From Pontibacterium granulatum (GTDB lineage: Bacteria; Pseudomonadota; Gammaproteobacteria; Pseudomonadales; Balneatricaceae): a DNA stretch of 64,000 nucleotides. The notes beneath the pieces were generated by a model. It saw only the letters and a list, made by a program, of their open reading frames with translations, was not told where the DNA came from and did not search any database. The translations under genes were made by a program, and so were the position numbers. Positions 1-7,606 of this stretch are shown here, piece by piece (position 1 is the stretch's first letter; the number at the start of each line of letters is the position of its first letter). The DNA lies in NCBI RefSeq assembly GCF_029961155.1, contig NZ_JASBRH010000025.1, positions 1 to 64,000 on the forward strand, written 5' to 3'.

Positions 1-95
1 GAAAATGATCGACGTTGTCTTGCCATTGGACACCTCTTCCTACGGTGGTGACTTTACCACCTAAATTGGTGTCCGGGTTCATTGAACCACTACAC
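1..95. other. Foreign junction sequence, possibly end of a mobile element
   Basis: These bases interrupt the 5' end of the MerR frame. They contain the tail of an open frame entering from the left edge (ending TTTACCACCTAA at about 52-63) and a short stretch with no similarity to a regulator. An insertion sequence end is a reasonable guess, but I cannot identify the family and the rest lies outside the window. Confidence 0.3.
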
Positions 96-446
96 AGTGC
101 TGATACCTTGCGTTATTACGAAAAGATTAAACTGATGCCTCGGGTACATCGCAGCAGTGTCGGTGTGCGTGCCTACAGCAACAAGGACCTCTCGAGGCTG
201 CGTTTTATCAAGCGGGCGCAAAGGATGGGGTTCAGCTTGGATGAAATCGCTCAACTGCTGGGTTTTCGGGAGAATCCGCAACAGGCCAAACCGAAAGTAC
301 GGGCGTTGGCGCATCAGAAATTGGCGGCGATCGAGGAACATCTTGTTGAACTAAGCACCTTGCGAGACGAGCTGCGGTTACTGACCAACCTCTGCGGTGC
401 CAGCCCGGACGGCTGCCCCATTCTTGACGAGATTGATAAGGGCTGA
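96..446 (+). pseudogene. MerR-family metal regulator, 5'-truncated
   Basis: The frame matches MerR-family regulators from SADTLRYYEKIKL onward (second half of the HTH, then RAYSNKDLSRLRFIKRAQ and a dimerisation helix). It ends with CGASPDGCPI, a Cys pair like the metal loop of CueR/ZntR-type proteins. The opening of the family (usually about 15 residues of the first HTH helix, of the type M-x-IGELA) is absent. The upstream in-frame codons from 15 encode unrelated residues, so the open frame from 15 is probably an accident of a junction near 96. Likely non-functional unless fused transcripts are made. Domain identity is seen directly; the truncation is inferred from family knowledge. Confidence 0.7.
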
Positions 447-596
447 GGTATGCCCGGGCATTCTCTGTCCGCAGGCTGTCACTTTGCCTGGCGACCATGG
501 AGCTGCATCAATCATGATGCACGCAGGGGTAACCCAGCTGTAAAGAGCTACCGCTGTAGCTAACAACAGACCTATAAAAAGAAAGGTGCTGCCCAT
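378..596 (-). CDS. Small hypothetical membrane protein
   Basis: A 72-residue frame starting at ATG 596, preceded by an AGGA ribosome binding site six bases upstream. Residues about 4-24 form one hydrophobic helix (STFLFIGLLLATAVALYSWV), followed by a polar tail. It is the last possible gene of the minus-strand copper operon, 43 bases after the phosphorylase stop, and overlaps the 3' end of the truncated merR on the other strand by 69 bases. No family recognised. The good RBS and the helix favour a real gene; the overlap argues against it. Confidence 0.35.
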   Translation of the reverse strand: MGSTFLFIGLLLATAVALYSWVTPACIMIDAAPWSPGKVTACGQRMPGHTSALINLVKNGAAVRAGTAEVGQ

Positions 597-639
597 GATT
601 TTCCTGCTTTCAAATGCAAAAAACACGAGGTACTACTGA

Positions 640-2148
640 TTACCCCATATCAAACATGTCAGCATTATCCCGGTAGAAAGCCAACGCATATTCCAGCGCC
701 CCAGGACTTGCCGCCAGCACTGTGAAAACGGCATCCCCTACCTCAACTCGGCTGCCTACATTTTTATGTAACCGGATACCGGCCACTGCGTCTTCCGGTG
801 CCCCTGCCAGCTTAGCTAATCGAGCCAAACGACGGTTATCGATAGCTTTAACAATACTCACTGAAGACGCATGAACGGTTTCCTGATGGTCTGCGTTAGG
901 TAATGCTTTTACCCCTCCCTGCGCCTCAACTATGCGCTGAAACTGTTCAAGTGCAACTCCAGTGTCCAGTATGCGTGTTACTTCTTTAATGGCCGATTCC
1001 AGCCCCTGATCTGTAGCCATATCCAGTAAATGAGACGCAAGCTGTAACGCCCTAGCACGTAAATCTTTCGATGCTCCTGGTTTATTCTGAAAGACTTCTA
1101 GTACATCACGCGCTTCTTCTACCGGACCAATGCCCCGGCCTATGGGGCAGCTGCCGTCAGTGATCACACAGCGCACACTCAGATCTAAAGCTTGTCCCAC
1201 CTGCTGAAAAAGATCCGCTAGTCTTACAGCCGCTGCCCTGTTACACACTTTTGCGGTGGCCCCCACCGGTATATCAATTAAAATATCAGTGGAGCCGGCG
1301 GCAATTTTCTTTGACAGCACTGAGGCCACGAGTTGCCCTTCACCATCCAGGTCGAGGGCACGTTCGATGCGGATTAGCAAATCATCTGCGGGACTTAAAT
1401 TGACGGCACCTCCCCAGGCCAAACAGGCTCCGGTAGCGGATACCACCCGTTTCATATCCGCAAGGGTTAGATCAACGTTGGTTAATGTTGCCAGTGTATC
1501 GGCAGTCCCGGCTGGGGAAGTGATTGCCCGTGAAGAAGTCTTAGGTATGATAAGCCCCGCGGCACTGACGATAGCCACCACCAGTGGTGTCGTACGATTT
1601 CCAGGCAAACCGCCAATACAGTGTTTGTCATATATACGGGGCTGGTCGGGCCAGCTCAGATGCTGACCACAGTTAACCATAGCCCGTGTTAATGCGACTA
1701 TTTCTGACAGTTCCAACCGATTGCCGGCACAGCCGCTTATAAAGCTAGCGATCTCTATATCGGAATATCGATGAGCACATATATCCGTAATGATCCCTTT
1801 GATCTCATTTTCCGTTAAGATTCCGCCATTGATTTTCTTACGAACAAAACCAAGAGAATCAACAACGGGGGCATGGGTCACCGTCACCTTATCGTTCGTG
1901 CTGACCCCTAATCTCATCCAGGCAATATGGGATAAGCCAATAGATCCTGCGGGCAACTTCGATGTATCCACCACATTGAGCGTTGCAGTTAGCTTTTCTC
2001 CCTGATATTCAATGCGAACACGAGAACTGGCCGAGAAACCTTCAGCCCGGCAGATATGACAGTCATCACGCATATAAACCACCGGCTCCTGGTGCGTGTC
2101 GATGCCCATATTGATTGCGTTCATCTGATAAGGTGTATGCATTCTCAA
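640..2148 (-). CDS. Thymidine/AMP phosphorylase family protein (long form)
   Basis: A 502-residue nucleoside phosphorylase of the DeoA/AMP-phosphorylase superfamily. KHCIGGLPGNRTTP and SSRAITSPAGTADTL are the phosphate- and nucleoside-binding glycine/serine signatures. The extra N-terminal domain of about 90 residues and the total length match the archaeal-type AMP phosphorylase/putative thymidine phosphorylase group rather than E. coli DeoA (about 440). The family splits a nucleoside or AMP with phosphate, releasing base and sugar phosphate; which substrate is used here cannot be read from sequence. It is the distal gene of the CopA operon, 39 bases after the HMA-like protein, an unexpected partner for copper efflux genes. 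Confidence 0.8.
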   Translation of the reverse strand: MRMHTPYQMNAINMGIDTHQEPVVYMRDDCHICRAEGFSASSRVRIEYQGEKLTATLNVVDTSKLPAGSIGLSHIAWMRLGVSTNDKVTVTHAPVVDSLGFVRKKINGGILTENEIKGIITDICAHRYSDIEIASFISGCAGNRLELSEIVALTRAMVNCGQHLSWPDQPRIYDKHCIGGLPGNRTTPLVVAIVSAAGLIIPKTSSRAITSPAGTADTLATLTNVDLTLADMKRVVSATGACLAWGGAVNLSPADDLLIRIERALDLDGEGQLVASVLSKKIAAGSTDILIDIPVGATAKVCNRAAAVRLADLFQQVGQALDLSVRCVITDGSCPIGRGIGPVEEARDVLEVFQNKPGASKDLRARALQLASHLLDMATDQGLESAIKEVTRILDTGVALEQFQRIVEAQGGVKALPNADHQETVHASSVSIVKAIDNRRLARLAKLAGAPEDAVAGIRLHKNVGSRVEVGDAVFTVLAASPGALEYALAFYRDNADMFDMG

Positions 2149-2187
2149 CTCCTGTTTTCAGTATGAACTAATCCAATTAATCTCCCT

Positions 2188-2535
2188 TTATTTCTTTTTG
2201 TGACAGCTCCAGGGCTCATGCGTCTTGTTATCAGCCACATTCTGATCAACAAAACGGTAGTAACCTTCCTTGAATCGGGTCCACCAGTCATGACTTAGTT
2301 CAATCCCATGCTGATGAAGCAGATCTTCAAATCCATCAATATTTAACCGAGACGCGTCATAAGCAAGATGCAAAATCTGAGGTTTCTCTTCGTAAGAGAC
2401 TGAATCAAGCCCATATAATTGGTCAATTTCCTCAACTAGTTTTGCCAATGTTTCATCAGATACGTTCTCTAATTTCAGGTGCCTTACGACTAAATTAACC
2501 TCAGATACCCCTAATCTGTGCTTTTGATCGCTCAT
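2188..2535 (-). CDS. HMA-like protein without CxxC
   Basis: A 115-residue cytosolic protein. Residues about 12-82 have the beta-alpha-beta-beta-alpha-beta rhythm of a heavy-metal-associated domain (VNLVVRHLKLENVSDETLA, then a second half ending LHQHGIEL), but the metal-binding CxxC is absent. A tail of about 33 residues follows (GYYRFVDQNVADN, then H-x-P-x-x-C-H). The protein at 8055-8393 has the same domain and the same tail, so this is a paralogous pair. Probably a copper chaperone-like or sensor-like accessory of the CopA operon; metal binding may have moved to the C-terminal His/Cys cluster. Function inferred. Confidence 0.65.
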   Translation of the reverse strand: MSDQKHRLGVSEVNLVVRHLKLENVSDETLAKLVEEIDQLYGLDSVSYEEKPQILHLAYDASRLNIDGFEDLLHQHGIELSHDWWTRFKEGYYRFVDQNVADNKTHEPWSCHKKK

Positions 2536-2613
2536 TATCGCCTCCTGCCTTCATTAGGCTTAGCCCGAATTGATGTGAACGGGGCTTCATTGAGCCCCGC
2601 CGTGAAACCAGTC

Positions 2614-3066
2614 CTACTGTTGCATCCCCCGATGCCTCTGATTCTGGGCCTGATGCTCAATCATCTGCTCCATCATCTGTTGCATCAACATCATCTGCTT
2701 TTCCATTATCCCCATCCTCTCCTCCATGCCTTTACCAGATGGATCCCCTCCCTTATCATCGCTTCTCTTTCCTTTCATACCTGAAGGTCCCATCATCATA
2801 TGCATTCCTGTCTGCATACTTTCCATATGCTTTTGCATCAGTTCCCAGTGTTTTGATGGATCTTCAACTCCATGCATTTCCTCCATCATGCTGTGCATCT
2901 GCTGCATGTGCTGGTGCATTTGCATCATTTGCTCATGCCCCATCATCCTGGTGCACCCTTCCCTTTGCTGCTTATCTCTTTGGTGGCCATGACCTTCCGA
3001 CGCAAAACCGGGAGTTGTAGTAAGAATCCCCATCACCAGAACGTTTGCTAAGACTTTTCTTTTCAT
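2614..3066 (-). CDS. Exported Met/His-rich protein, likely copper-binding
   Basis: A 150-residue protein starting at ATG 3066. AAGGAGCG lies just upstream, so longer in-frame starts are rejected. Residues 1-20 form a Sec signal peptide (KVLANVLVMGILTTTPGFA). The mature part is nearly all Met, His, Gln and Glu (MMGHEQMMQMHQHMQQMHSM; further on MEKQMMLMQQMMEQM), probably a helical, low-complexity periplasmic chain able to hold Cu+ through thioethers. No catalytic domain is visible. It sits between the methyltransferase-like and HMA-like genes of the CopA operon, consistent with periplasmic copper buffering. Family not recognised. Confidence 0.75.
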   Translation of the reverse strand: MKRKVLANVLVMGILTTTPGFASEGHGHQRDKQQREGCTRMMGHEQMMQMHQHMQQMHSMMEEMHGVEDPSKHWELMQKHMESMQTGMHMMMGPSGMKGKRSDDKGGDPSGKGMEERMGIMEKQMMLMQQMMEQMIEHQAQNQRHRGMQQ

Positions 3067-3097
3067 GGTTCGCTCCTTAAGTGTTGTTGTCTTGCCA

Positions 3098-3748
3098 TTA
3101 GGTAGAGTTAGATTGACTAATAAATAACTTCGGAATGAATGCCGGTGTATTGACCATATAACGGCGATATTCTTCACCAAACTCAGCCAGCACCAGCTTC
3201 TCTTCATGCCTGGCCAGTCTTACATACACCCAGACCAGAATCGGGAACATCACTACAGTAGGTATCGTTGGCCACTGTAGTAAGAAGCCAAACATAATCA
3301 GGATAAATGCCAGATATTGCGGATGCCGACAGCGGGCATACCACCCGGTACAGGCAAGCGTCCTGGTCTGCTGGGCGTTATGTAAAACCCGCCACGCCGA
3401 CGCAAGTAGGAAGAAGCCCAAAACAATGAGCAGATTGCTGACTAAGTGCAACGGATCAAAATGCGGATTTCCCTCAAAGCCGAACAGGAAGTGCAGCAGG
3501 TGACCATTATCATGCTCCAGAAAATCTACTTCAGGGAAGCGACTGGTTAACCAGCCTGATAGAAAATAAATAGTCAGCGGAAAACCATACATTTCGGTAA
3601 AGAGCGCGACCACAAATGCCGAAAATGCGCCAAGACTGCGCCAATCCGTCCTGGTCTGAGGTTTGATGAAGCTGAAGGCGAAAAAAATAAATATCGCGGA
3701 ATTAAGGATCACCAGTGTCCACAAGCCGTATCCACTTTCACCGTGCAT
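3098..3748 (-). CDS. Isoprenylcysteine carboxyl methyltransferase (ICMT)-family membrane protein
   Basis: A 216-residue integral membrane protein with five or six hydrophobic helices. The C-terminal half carries the ICMT/PEMT signature: RHPQYLAFILIMFGFLLQW and, near the end, EFGEEYRRYMVNTPAFIP, which form the SAM and substrate site in this superfamily. Bacterial members are found beside metal efflux genes, but their substrates are unknown. It lies 9 bases after the DUF2933 gene (stop side) in the CopA operon. A decayed copy is present at 6636-6833 behind the other DUF2933 gene, so the DUF2933-ICMT pair was duplicated around copA. Confidence 0.8.
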   Translation of the reverse strand: MHGESGYGLWTLVILNSAIFIFFAFSFIKPQTRTDWRSLGAFSAFVVALFTEMYGFPLTIYFLSGWLTSRFPEVDFLEHDNGHLLHFLFGFEGNPHFDPLHLVSNLLIVLGFFLLASAWRVLHNAQQTRTLACTGWYARCRHPQYLAFILIMFGFLLQWPTIPTVVMFPILVWVYVRLARHEEKLVLAEFGEEYRRYMVNTPAFIPKLFISQSNST

Positions 3749-3760
3749 CGTTCCCCCTCC

Positions 3761-4039
3761 CTAACATTCACGTTTATCTTTGGCGTTCTTTTGACCCACC
3801 TCACAACCGCGCCGGTAGGCTTCATTTTCTTCCGAACTAGAGCTTTGATGGTGCAGGCGGCTATGCCCGTGATGCATAAACAGATGCATTGACGGACATA
3901 ACAATAAAATCAGATAGGGCAAGAATTGGAACAAATGCTCTCGATGTTCCACCAATAGGAAATAACTGGCTCCACCGATAAGCCCCAAAGTGGCATGCCC
4001 CTTTGGGGTGAACCGGAATAAGTGTGATTGCTTAGCCAA
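3761..4039 (-). CDS. DUF2933 small membrane protein, copy 1
   Basis: About 92 residues. The family pattern is clear: a helix pair (TLGLIGGASYFLLVEHREHL, then FLPYLILLLCPSMHLFMHH) followed by a His-rich GHSRLHH stretch and a charged YRRGCEVGQ tail. TTG 4039 is preferred because GGTGGAG sits seven bases upstream and the residues then align with copy 2 (LAKQSHLF against MAKNCSFW); GTG 4051 is an alternative. Genes of this family are commonly seen next to copper ATPases. The His cluster suggests metal contact, but no activity is established. Confidence 0.8.
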   Translation of the reverse strand: MAKQSHLFRFTPKGHATLGLIGGASYFLLVEHREHLFQFLPYLILLLCPSMHLFMHHGHSRLHHQSSSSEENEAYRRGCEVGQKNAKDKREC

Positions 4040-4054
4040 AAGCTTCTCCACCTA

Positions 4055-6583
4055 TTAAATGCTGATATTAGCCCGTTTCAGAAGTATGGAATTGCCGATG
4101 ACTGACAACGAACTAATGGTCATTGCAATAACGCCGATCATAGGGTGAAGTAATCCCAATGCAGCAACTGGAATCGCAGCGAGATTGTAAAACCAAGCCC
4201 AAAACAGGTTTTCAACAATTTTTCTAAATGTGGCTTTTGACAAAAGAATCGCTTCTACAAGCTTGGTCAACTGCCCCTGCACCAAGGTGACGTCGGCAGC
4301 TTCGATTGCAACATCAGCGCCCGCCCCTATAGCAATACCTACGTTTGCCTGTTTTAACGCCGGAGCATCATTGATGCCGTCACCAACCATCGCGACACTA
4401 TTGCCGTACTTAGCTTGCAATTGTTTTACCGAATCCACTTTTCCCTCAGGCAACACATTGGCCAGGACCTCATCGATCCCTACTTGTTCAGCAACAAACT
4501 TTGCTGTCCGCTCGTTATCACCTGTTACCATAACGACATGAATCTTAGAGTCATGCATCGCCTTTATGGCGGACTTCGAGTCTTCTTTAATCGTGTCCGC
4601 CACTGCAACTACACCCGCGGCCTGTTTATCGATTGCCACCAACATGGCTGTTTTACCCTGGATCTCAAGCGACTGTAGGGTTTCGTCCAAATCGCCCAAT
4701 TCAACACCTTGTTCGCTAAGCAGTCGGCGGTTTCCGACATGCACCAGCTGGCCGTTAACCACGCCCTCTACTCCCTGGGCAGTGATGGATTGGAAGCTAT
4801 CCAGCGTTGGAATACTGAGATTCTGTGCTTTAGCACCCTGTACAATCGCCTGCGCCAGTGGGTGTTCCGACCCTCCTTCTACCGCCGCAGTTGCCATCAG
4901 GAGTTCTTCACTTGTAAATCCGGAACTCGGTATAACATCAGTCAGAGAAGGCTTACCTGCGGTGATGGTTCCGGTTTTATCAAGTACAACGACTTTGATG
5001 TCTTTTAAGGTTTGGATAGCTTCTCCTGAACGTATCAGCACGCCTCGTTCAGCCCCCATACCTGAACCCACCATAATTGCTGTGGGTGTTGCCAGCCCAA
5101 GAGCACAGGGGCAGGCGATAACCATAACGGCAACGGAAGCCAGTATCGCAGCGATAATAGGAGTCAAGCTCGGGTCAACCCAAGGCAAAAAGCTTCCACC
5201 CCATTCCAGTACAGGGCGCAACGTGTCAGCGAAAACAATCCATGACAAAAAGCTCAAAAATGCTATCCCTATAACCGCTGGGACAAAGGTGGCGGTGACC
5301 CTGTCAGCGAACTCTTGTATTGGCACTTTAGAGCCTTGGGCTTGCTCGACTAATTTGATGACTTGGGACAAAAAGGTATCGGCACCGATTTTGGTGGCCT
5401 TAACTTTGAGAAGTCCTTCCTTGTTAATCGTGGCACCGATAACTGAATCACCAGGGCCCTTCTCTACTGGCACTGATTCCCCCGTGGCAATGGATTCGTC
5501 CAAATGACTGTTACCGTCCACAATTTCACCATCGGTAGGCACTTTGGCTCCTGGCTTAATGACCATCACATCGCCGATTTGCAGCTCTTCAACAGGTACT
5601 TCAACTTCGGTGTCGTCGCGCAGGATGATCGCAGTCTTCGCGCCGAGTTTGATCAATTTTTTGATGGCTTGTGATGCCTTTCCTTTGGCTCGTGTTTCAA
5701 GATAGCGGCCTAGCATATGGAAGGTCATAATGGTTGAGGCCATTTCAATAAAGGATGTCATCGGATAGACAAAACCAACCAAACCGATCAAATAAGGAGG
5801 CATACTCCCCAGGGAAATCAATACATCCATGTTTGCTGTTCGATTTTTTAACGAGCGCCAAGCCGACCGGTGTGTCGCCCATCCTCCCTTAAAAAACACC
5901 ACCGGAAAGGCCAATATCGCCACAATGGCGAGATAGCCAGGAATTGGCTTCCAAAACATTTCAGGTATCATCAACAACATGATGATCGTGGTTGGAATCG
6001 CGGCAAACCATAAGTTTTTCCAGGCTTGATCGAGATACTGTTCTTCTGCTGCCTCGGCAACCTTATGGGAATCGCTCGTGGTACTTTCTACATTAGCAAC
6101 GTCGTACCCCGCTTTTTCTACGGCTTCCTTTAAAGCCTTGCTATCAACTACTTTCGGATCAAAACTCACACTGACTTGATGGTTAGCAATATTGGTATCA
6201 ATCTTGGATATACCTGATAGACGCTCAAGTGATCTGCGTACAAGACCGGCACAATGATTACTTCCCATACCAGGAACTGTGAGACCGACCGTTTGGATAT
6301 CTTTTCTTGCTGCTAACTGGGAAGACGCCACATCGTAACCCGCTTTTTCAACCGCAAGTCGTATTGTTTCCAGGTTTGATTGAGATGCGTCGAATGAAAC
6401 ATTCACCTGATGACTGGCAATATTGGTTTGAATATTCTTTATTCCCTGCAACCTTTCGATTGAGGTTGTCACAAGGCCAGCACAATGATTACTTCCCATC
6501 CCAGGCACTATAAGCTGAGCATTTTCATCAGCGCCGCCTGCTTTTGGCACCTCTTTGGTAACTGTAGGAATGGATTTGTTCAT
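4055..6583 (-). CDS. copA: Cu+-exporting P1B-type ATPase
   Basis: An 842-residue copper pump of the inner membrane. Start ATG 6583 has AAAGGA seven bases upstream; the longer frame to 6619 lacks a site. Two N-terminal HMA domains come first (metal loops near residues 28-34 and 105-111), then transmembrane helices, the actuator loop (ATGESVPVEKG), the CPC channel motif (VIACPCALGLATP), DKTGTITAGK phosphorylation site, SEHPLAQA of the nucleotide domain, VGDGINDAPAL, and the last helices with YN and AMTISSLSVIGNS, the pattern of Cu+-transporting members. Both HMA loops read GMGSNHC instead of GMTCxxC, so the first metal-binding Cys is Ser in each. It lies inside the CueR-type operon. Confidence 0.95.
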   Translation of the reverse strand: MNKSIPTVTKEVPKAGGADENAQLIVPGMGSNHCAGLVTTSIERLQGIKNIQTNIASHQVNVSFDASQSNLETIRLAVEKAGYDVASSQLAARKDIQTVGLTVPGMGSNHCAGLVRRSLERLSGISKIDTNIANHQVSVSFDPKVVDSKALKEAVEKAGYDVANVESTTSDSHKVAEAAEEQYLDQAWKNLWFAAIPTTIIMLLMIPEMFWKPIPGYLAIVAILAFPVVFFKGGWATHRSAWRSLKNRTANMDVLISLGSMPPYLIGLVGFVYPMTSFIEMASTIMTFHMLGRYLETRAKGKASQAIKKLIKLGAKTAIILRDDTEVEVPVEELQIGDVMVIKPGAKVPTDGEIVDGNSHLDESIATGESVPVEKGPGDSVIGATINKEGLLKVKATKIGADTFLSQVIKLVEQAQGSKVPIQEFADRVTATFVPAVIGIAFLSFLSWIVFADTLRPVLEWGGSFLPWVDPSLTPIIAAILASVAVMVIACPCALGLATPTAIMVGSGMGAERGVLIRSGEAIQTLKDIKVVVLDKTGTITAGKPSLTDVIPSSGFTSEELLMATAAVEGGSEHPLAQAIVQGAKAQNLSIPTLDSFQSITAQGVEGVVNGQLVHVGNRRLLSEQGVELGDLDETLQSLEIQGKTAMLVAIDKQAAGVVAVADTIKEDSKSAIKAMHDSKIHVVMVTGDNERTAKFVAEQVGIDEVLANVLPEGKVDSVKQLQAKYGNSVAMVGDGINDAPALKQANVGIAIGAGADVAIEAADVTLVQGQLTKLVEAILLSKATFRKIVENLFWAWFYNLAAIPVAALGLLHPMIGVIAMTISSLSVIGNSILLKRANISI

Positions 6584-6635
6584 ATTTCTTATCCTTTGCA
6601 TAAAATTGCAATGAAACACTCAACAAGAGAGTGAC

Positions 6636-6833
6636 TCAGTCCCATAGCCCGTCGCATGCGATCCTTAAGTTGCTACCCTTCTTTAAACTGTTGCTTGGTT
6701 TCATGTAAAAGCTGATCAATCGACCTGATAGAAAAGAAATGGTCAGCAGGCAGCCATATATTTCCGTAAAGAGCGTCAAAATGCAGTAGTCGCACCAAGG
6801 CTGTGCTATTCCGTATTCACTTTCTCCGCGCAT
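6636..6833 (-). pseudogene. Decayed copy of the ICMT-family gene
   Basis: The 65-codon frame opens like the intact gene at 3098-3748 (MRGESEYG against MHGESGYG). It then jumps over about 40 residues to LFTEIYGCLLTISFLSGRL, matching LFTEMYGFPLTIYFLSGWL, and soon loses similarity and stops. The catalytic C-terminal half is missing. It keeps the same position relative to a DUF2933 gene as the intact copy, so it is the remnant of a duplicated DUF2933-ICMT pair. An internal deletion plus 3' loss is the simplest reading. Confidence 0.75.
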
Positions 6834-6845
6834 AGCGTCCCTTCC

Positions 6846-7136
6846 CTAACGTTCGCGGTCGTCATTGGCTTCTTTTTGGCCCGCGTCATAACCACGCCGG
6901 TAGGCTTCATCTTCTTCGTCAGAAGGCTGGTGCATCCGCTCTTCCCCGCTGGGTCGGTGGCTATGTCCATGATGCATAAAAAGATGCATTAACGGGCAGA
7001 GCAGCAGAATGAGAAACGGCAACCATTGCACCACATGCTCTCGATGTTCCATCAGTAGGAAATAACTGGCTGCACCAATCAATCCTAGTGCGGCAAGACC
7101 TTTTGGGCTGAACCAGAACGAACAATTCTTTGCCAT
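6846..7136 (-). CDS. DUF2933 small membrane protein, copy 2
   Basis: A 96-residue paralogue of the protein at 3761-4039. It has the same helix pair (ALGLIGAASYFLLMEHREH, then LPFLILLLCPLMHLFMHHGH), a His-rich stretch and the YRRGYDAGQKE tail. ATG 7136 has GGAGAG upstream. It lies 13 bases before the decayed ICMT copy and is followed by copA. Two hydrophobic segments place it in the membrane with a His-rich loop. Function unknown; family association with copper ATPases is established, mechanism is not. Confidence 0.8.
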   Translation of the reverse strand: MAKNCSFWFSPKGLAALGLIGAASYFLLMEHREHVVQWLPFLILLLCPLMHLFMHHGHSHRPSGEERMHQPSDEEDEAYRRGYDAGQKEANDDRER

Positions 7137-7152
7137 TTCCACTCTCCGAAGC

Positions 7153-7326
7153 TTACTTTCTGTCTTCTATCGCCTGTTCACCAAGATACATCTGCATCTG
7201 ATAGGTGAATGCATAATTGCCGGGTGCACACGGCAGTATGCCGCCCTGCTTTGCTATCAGAGTGACGGCATGCTGAGTGGGTATCATGTGCTGAAGAAAC
7301 CATAGCTCACACCGCTTTAGCGTCAT
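7153..7326 (-). CDS. Short unannotated protein at head of copper operon
   Basis: A complete 57-codon frame from ATG 7326 to TAA 7153, beginning MTLKRCELWFLQHMIPTQ and ending YLGEQAIEDRK. It lies directly downstream of the CueR-type promoter at 7385-7415 and 16 bases before the DUF2933 ATG, so it would be the first gene of the operon. The composition is protein-like, with two Cys (residues 6 and 33) and several Met/His. The ribosome site is weak. It could be a small metal-related protein or a leader peptide; I do not recognise a family. Confidence 0.45.
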   Translation of the reverse strand: MTLKRCELWFLQHMIPTQHAVTLIAKQGGILPCAPGNYAFTYQMQMYLGEQAIEDRK

Positions 7327-7341
7327 TTGTTTCTATGCTTT

Positions 7342-7365
7342 AAGGTCTCTCAATTTGAGAACCTT
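7342..7365 (-). promoter_or_regulatory. Inverted repeat in the copper operon leader
   Basis: AAGGTCTCTCAA and TTTGAGAACCTT form a near-perfect inverted repeat about 15-40 bases downstream of the predicted transcription start and just before the small frame at 7326. It would fold as an RNA hairpin in the 5' leader, or could be a second DNA-binding site. The arms have the opposite order (AGGT...ACCT) to a MerR operator, so it is not simply a second CueR box. Confidence 0.4.
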
Positions 7366-7384
7366 TACATTATGTCCTTTATTC

Positions 7385-7415
7385 AGGTTAGACCTTGCCC
7401 TAAATGGAAGGTCAA
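7385..7415 (-). promoter_or_regulatory. CueR/MerR-type copper-responsive promoter
   Basis: Read on the minus strand: -35 TTGACC (7415-7410), a 19-base spacer, then -10 TAACCT (7390-7385). The over-long spacer contains a dyad, which on the plus strand is ACCTTGCC, six bases, GGAAGGT (7392-7412). This is the hallmark MerR-family architecture and closely resembles the known E. coli copA promoter with its ACCTTCC/GGAAGGT operator. It points into the operon 7326 to 640. The likely activator is the CueR-like protein at 8424-8819. Confidence 0.85.
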
Positions 7416-7530
7416 GCAGACTCACAAAAAAATTTCTAATATCTTTTCACGCTGAATAAGGTTGGCAGTCACTCTGAAGTCTCACGCTTGCATAGAGGTA
7501 ACCAAAGTGCCTCAAAAAAAGGATGATTTA

Positions 7531-7560
7531 TTGAACGTGGATTGAACTTTGTTCTATGAT
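7531..7560 (+). promoter_or_regulatory. Candidate promoter of the CopL-HMA-MerR set
   Basis: TTGAAC (7531-7536) and TATGAT (7555-7560) are separated by 18 bases, 46 bases before the ATG at 7607. ATTGAAC is directly repeated inside the element. No MerR-type dyad is visible, so regulation is unclear. A promoter is needed here because the next genes run divergently from the copA operon. Confidence 0.4.
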
Positions 7561-7606
7561 TAGTATCGAATCGTGACAGAACCTCAATTAAAAGAGTTCG
7601 GGTTTG

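Noticed and set aside
15-95. Full-length start of the MerR-family frame at 15
   Set aside because: The first 27 codons do not resemble the first HTH helix of any MerR protein; homology starts sharply at about 96.
2518-3020. Plus-strand frames opposite the Met/His-rich gene
   Set aside because: They are the complement of a highly biased Met/His coding sequence and have no start signals.
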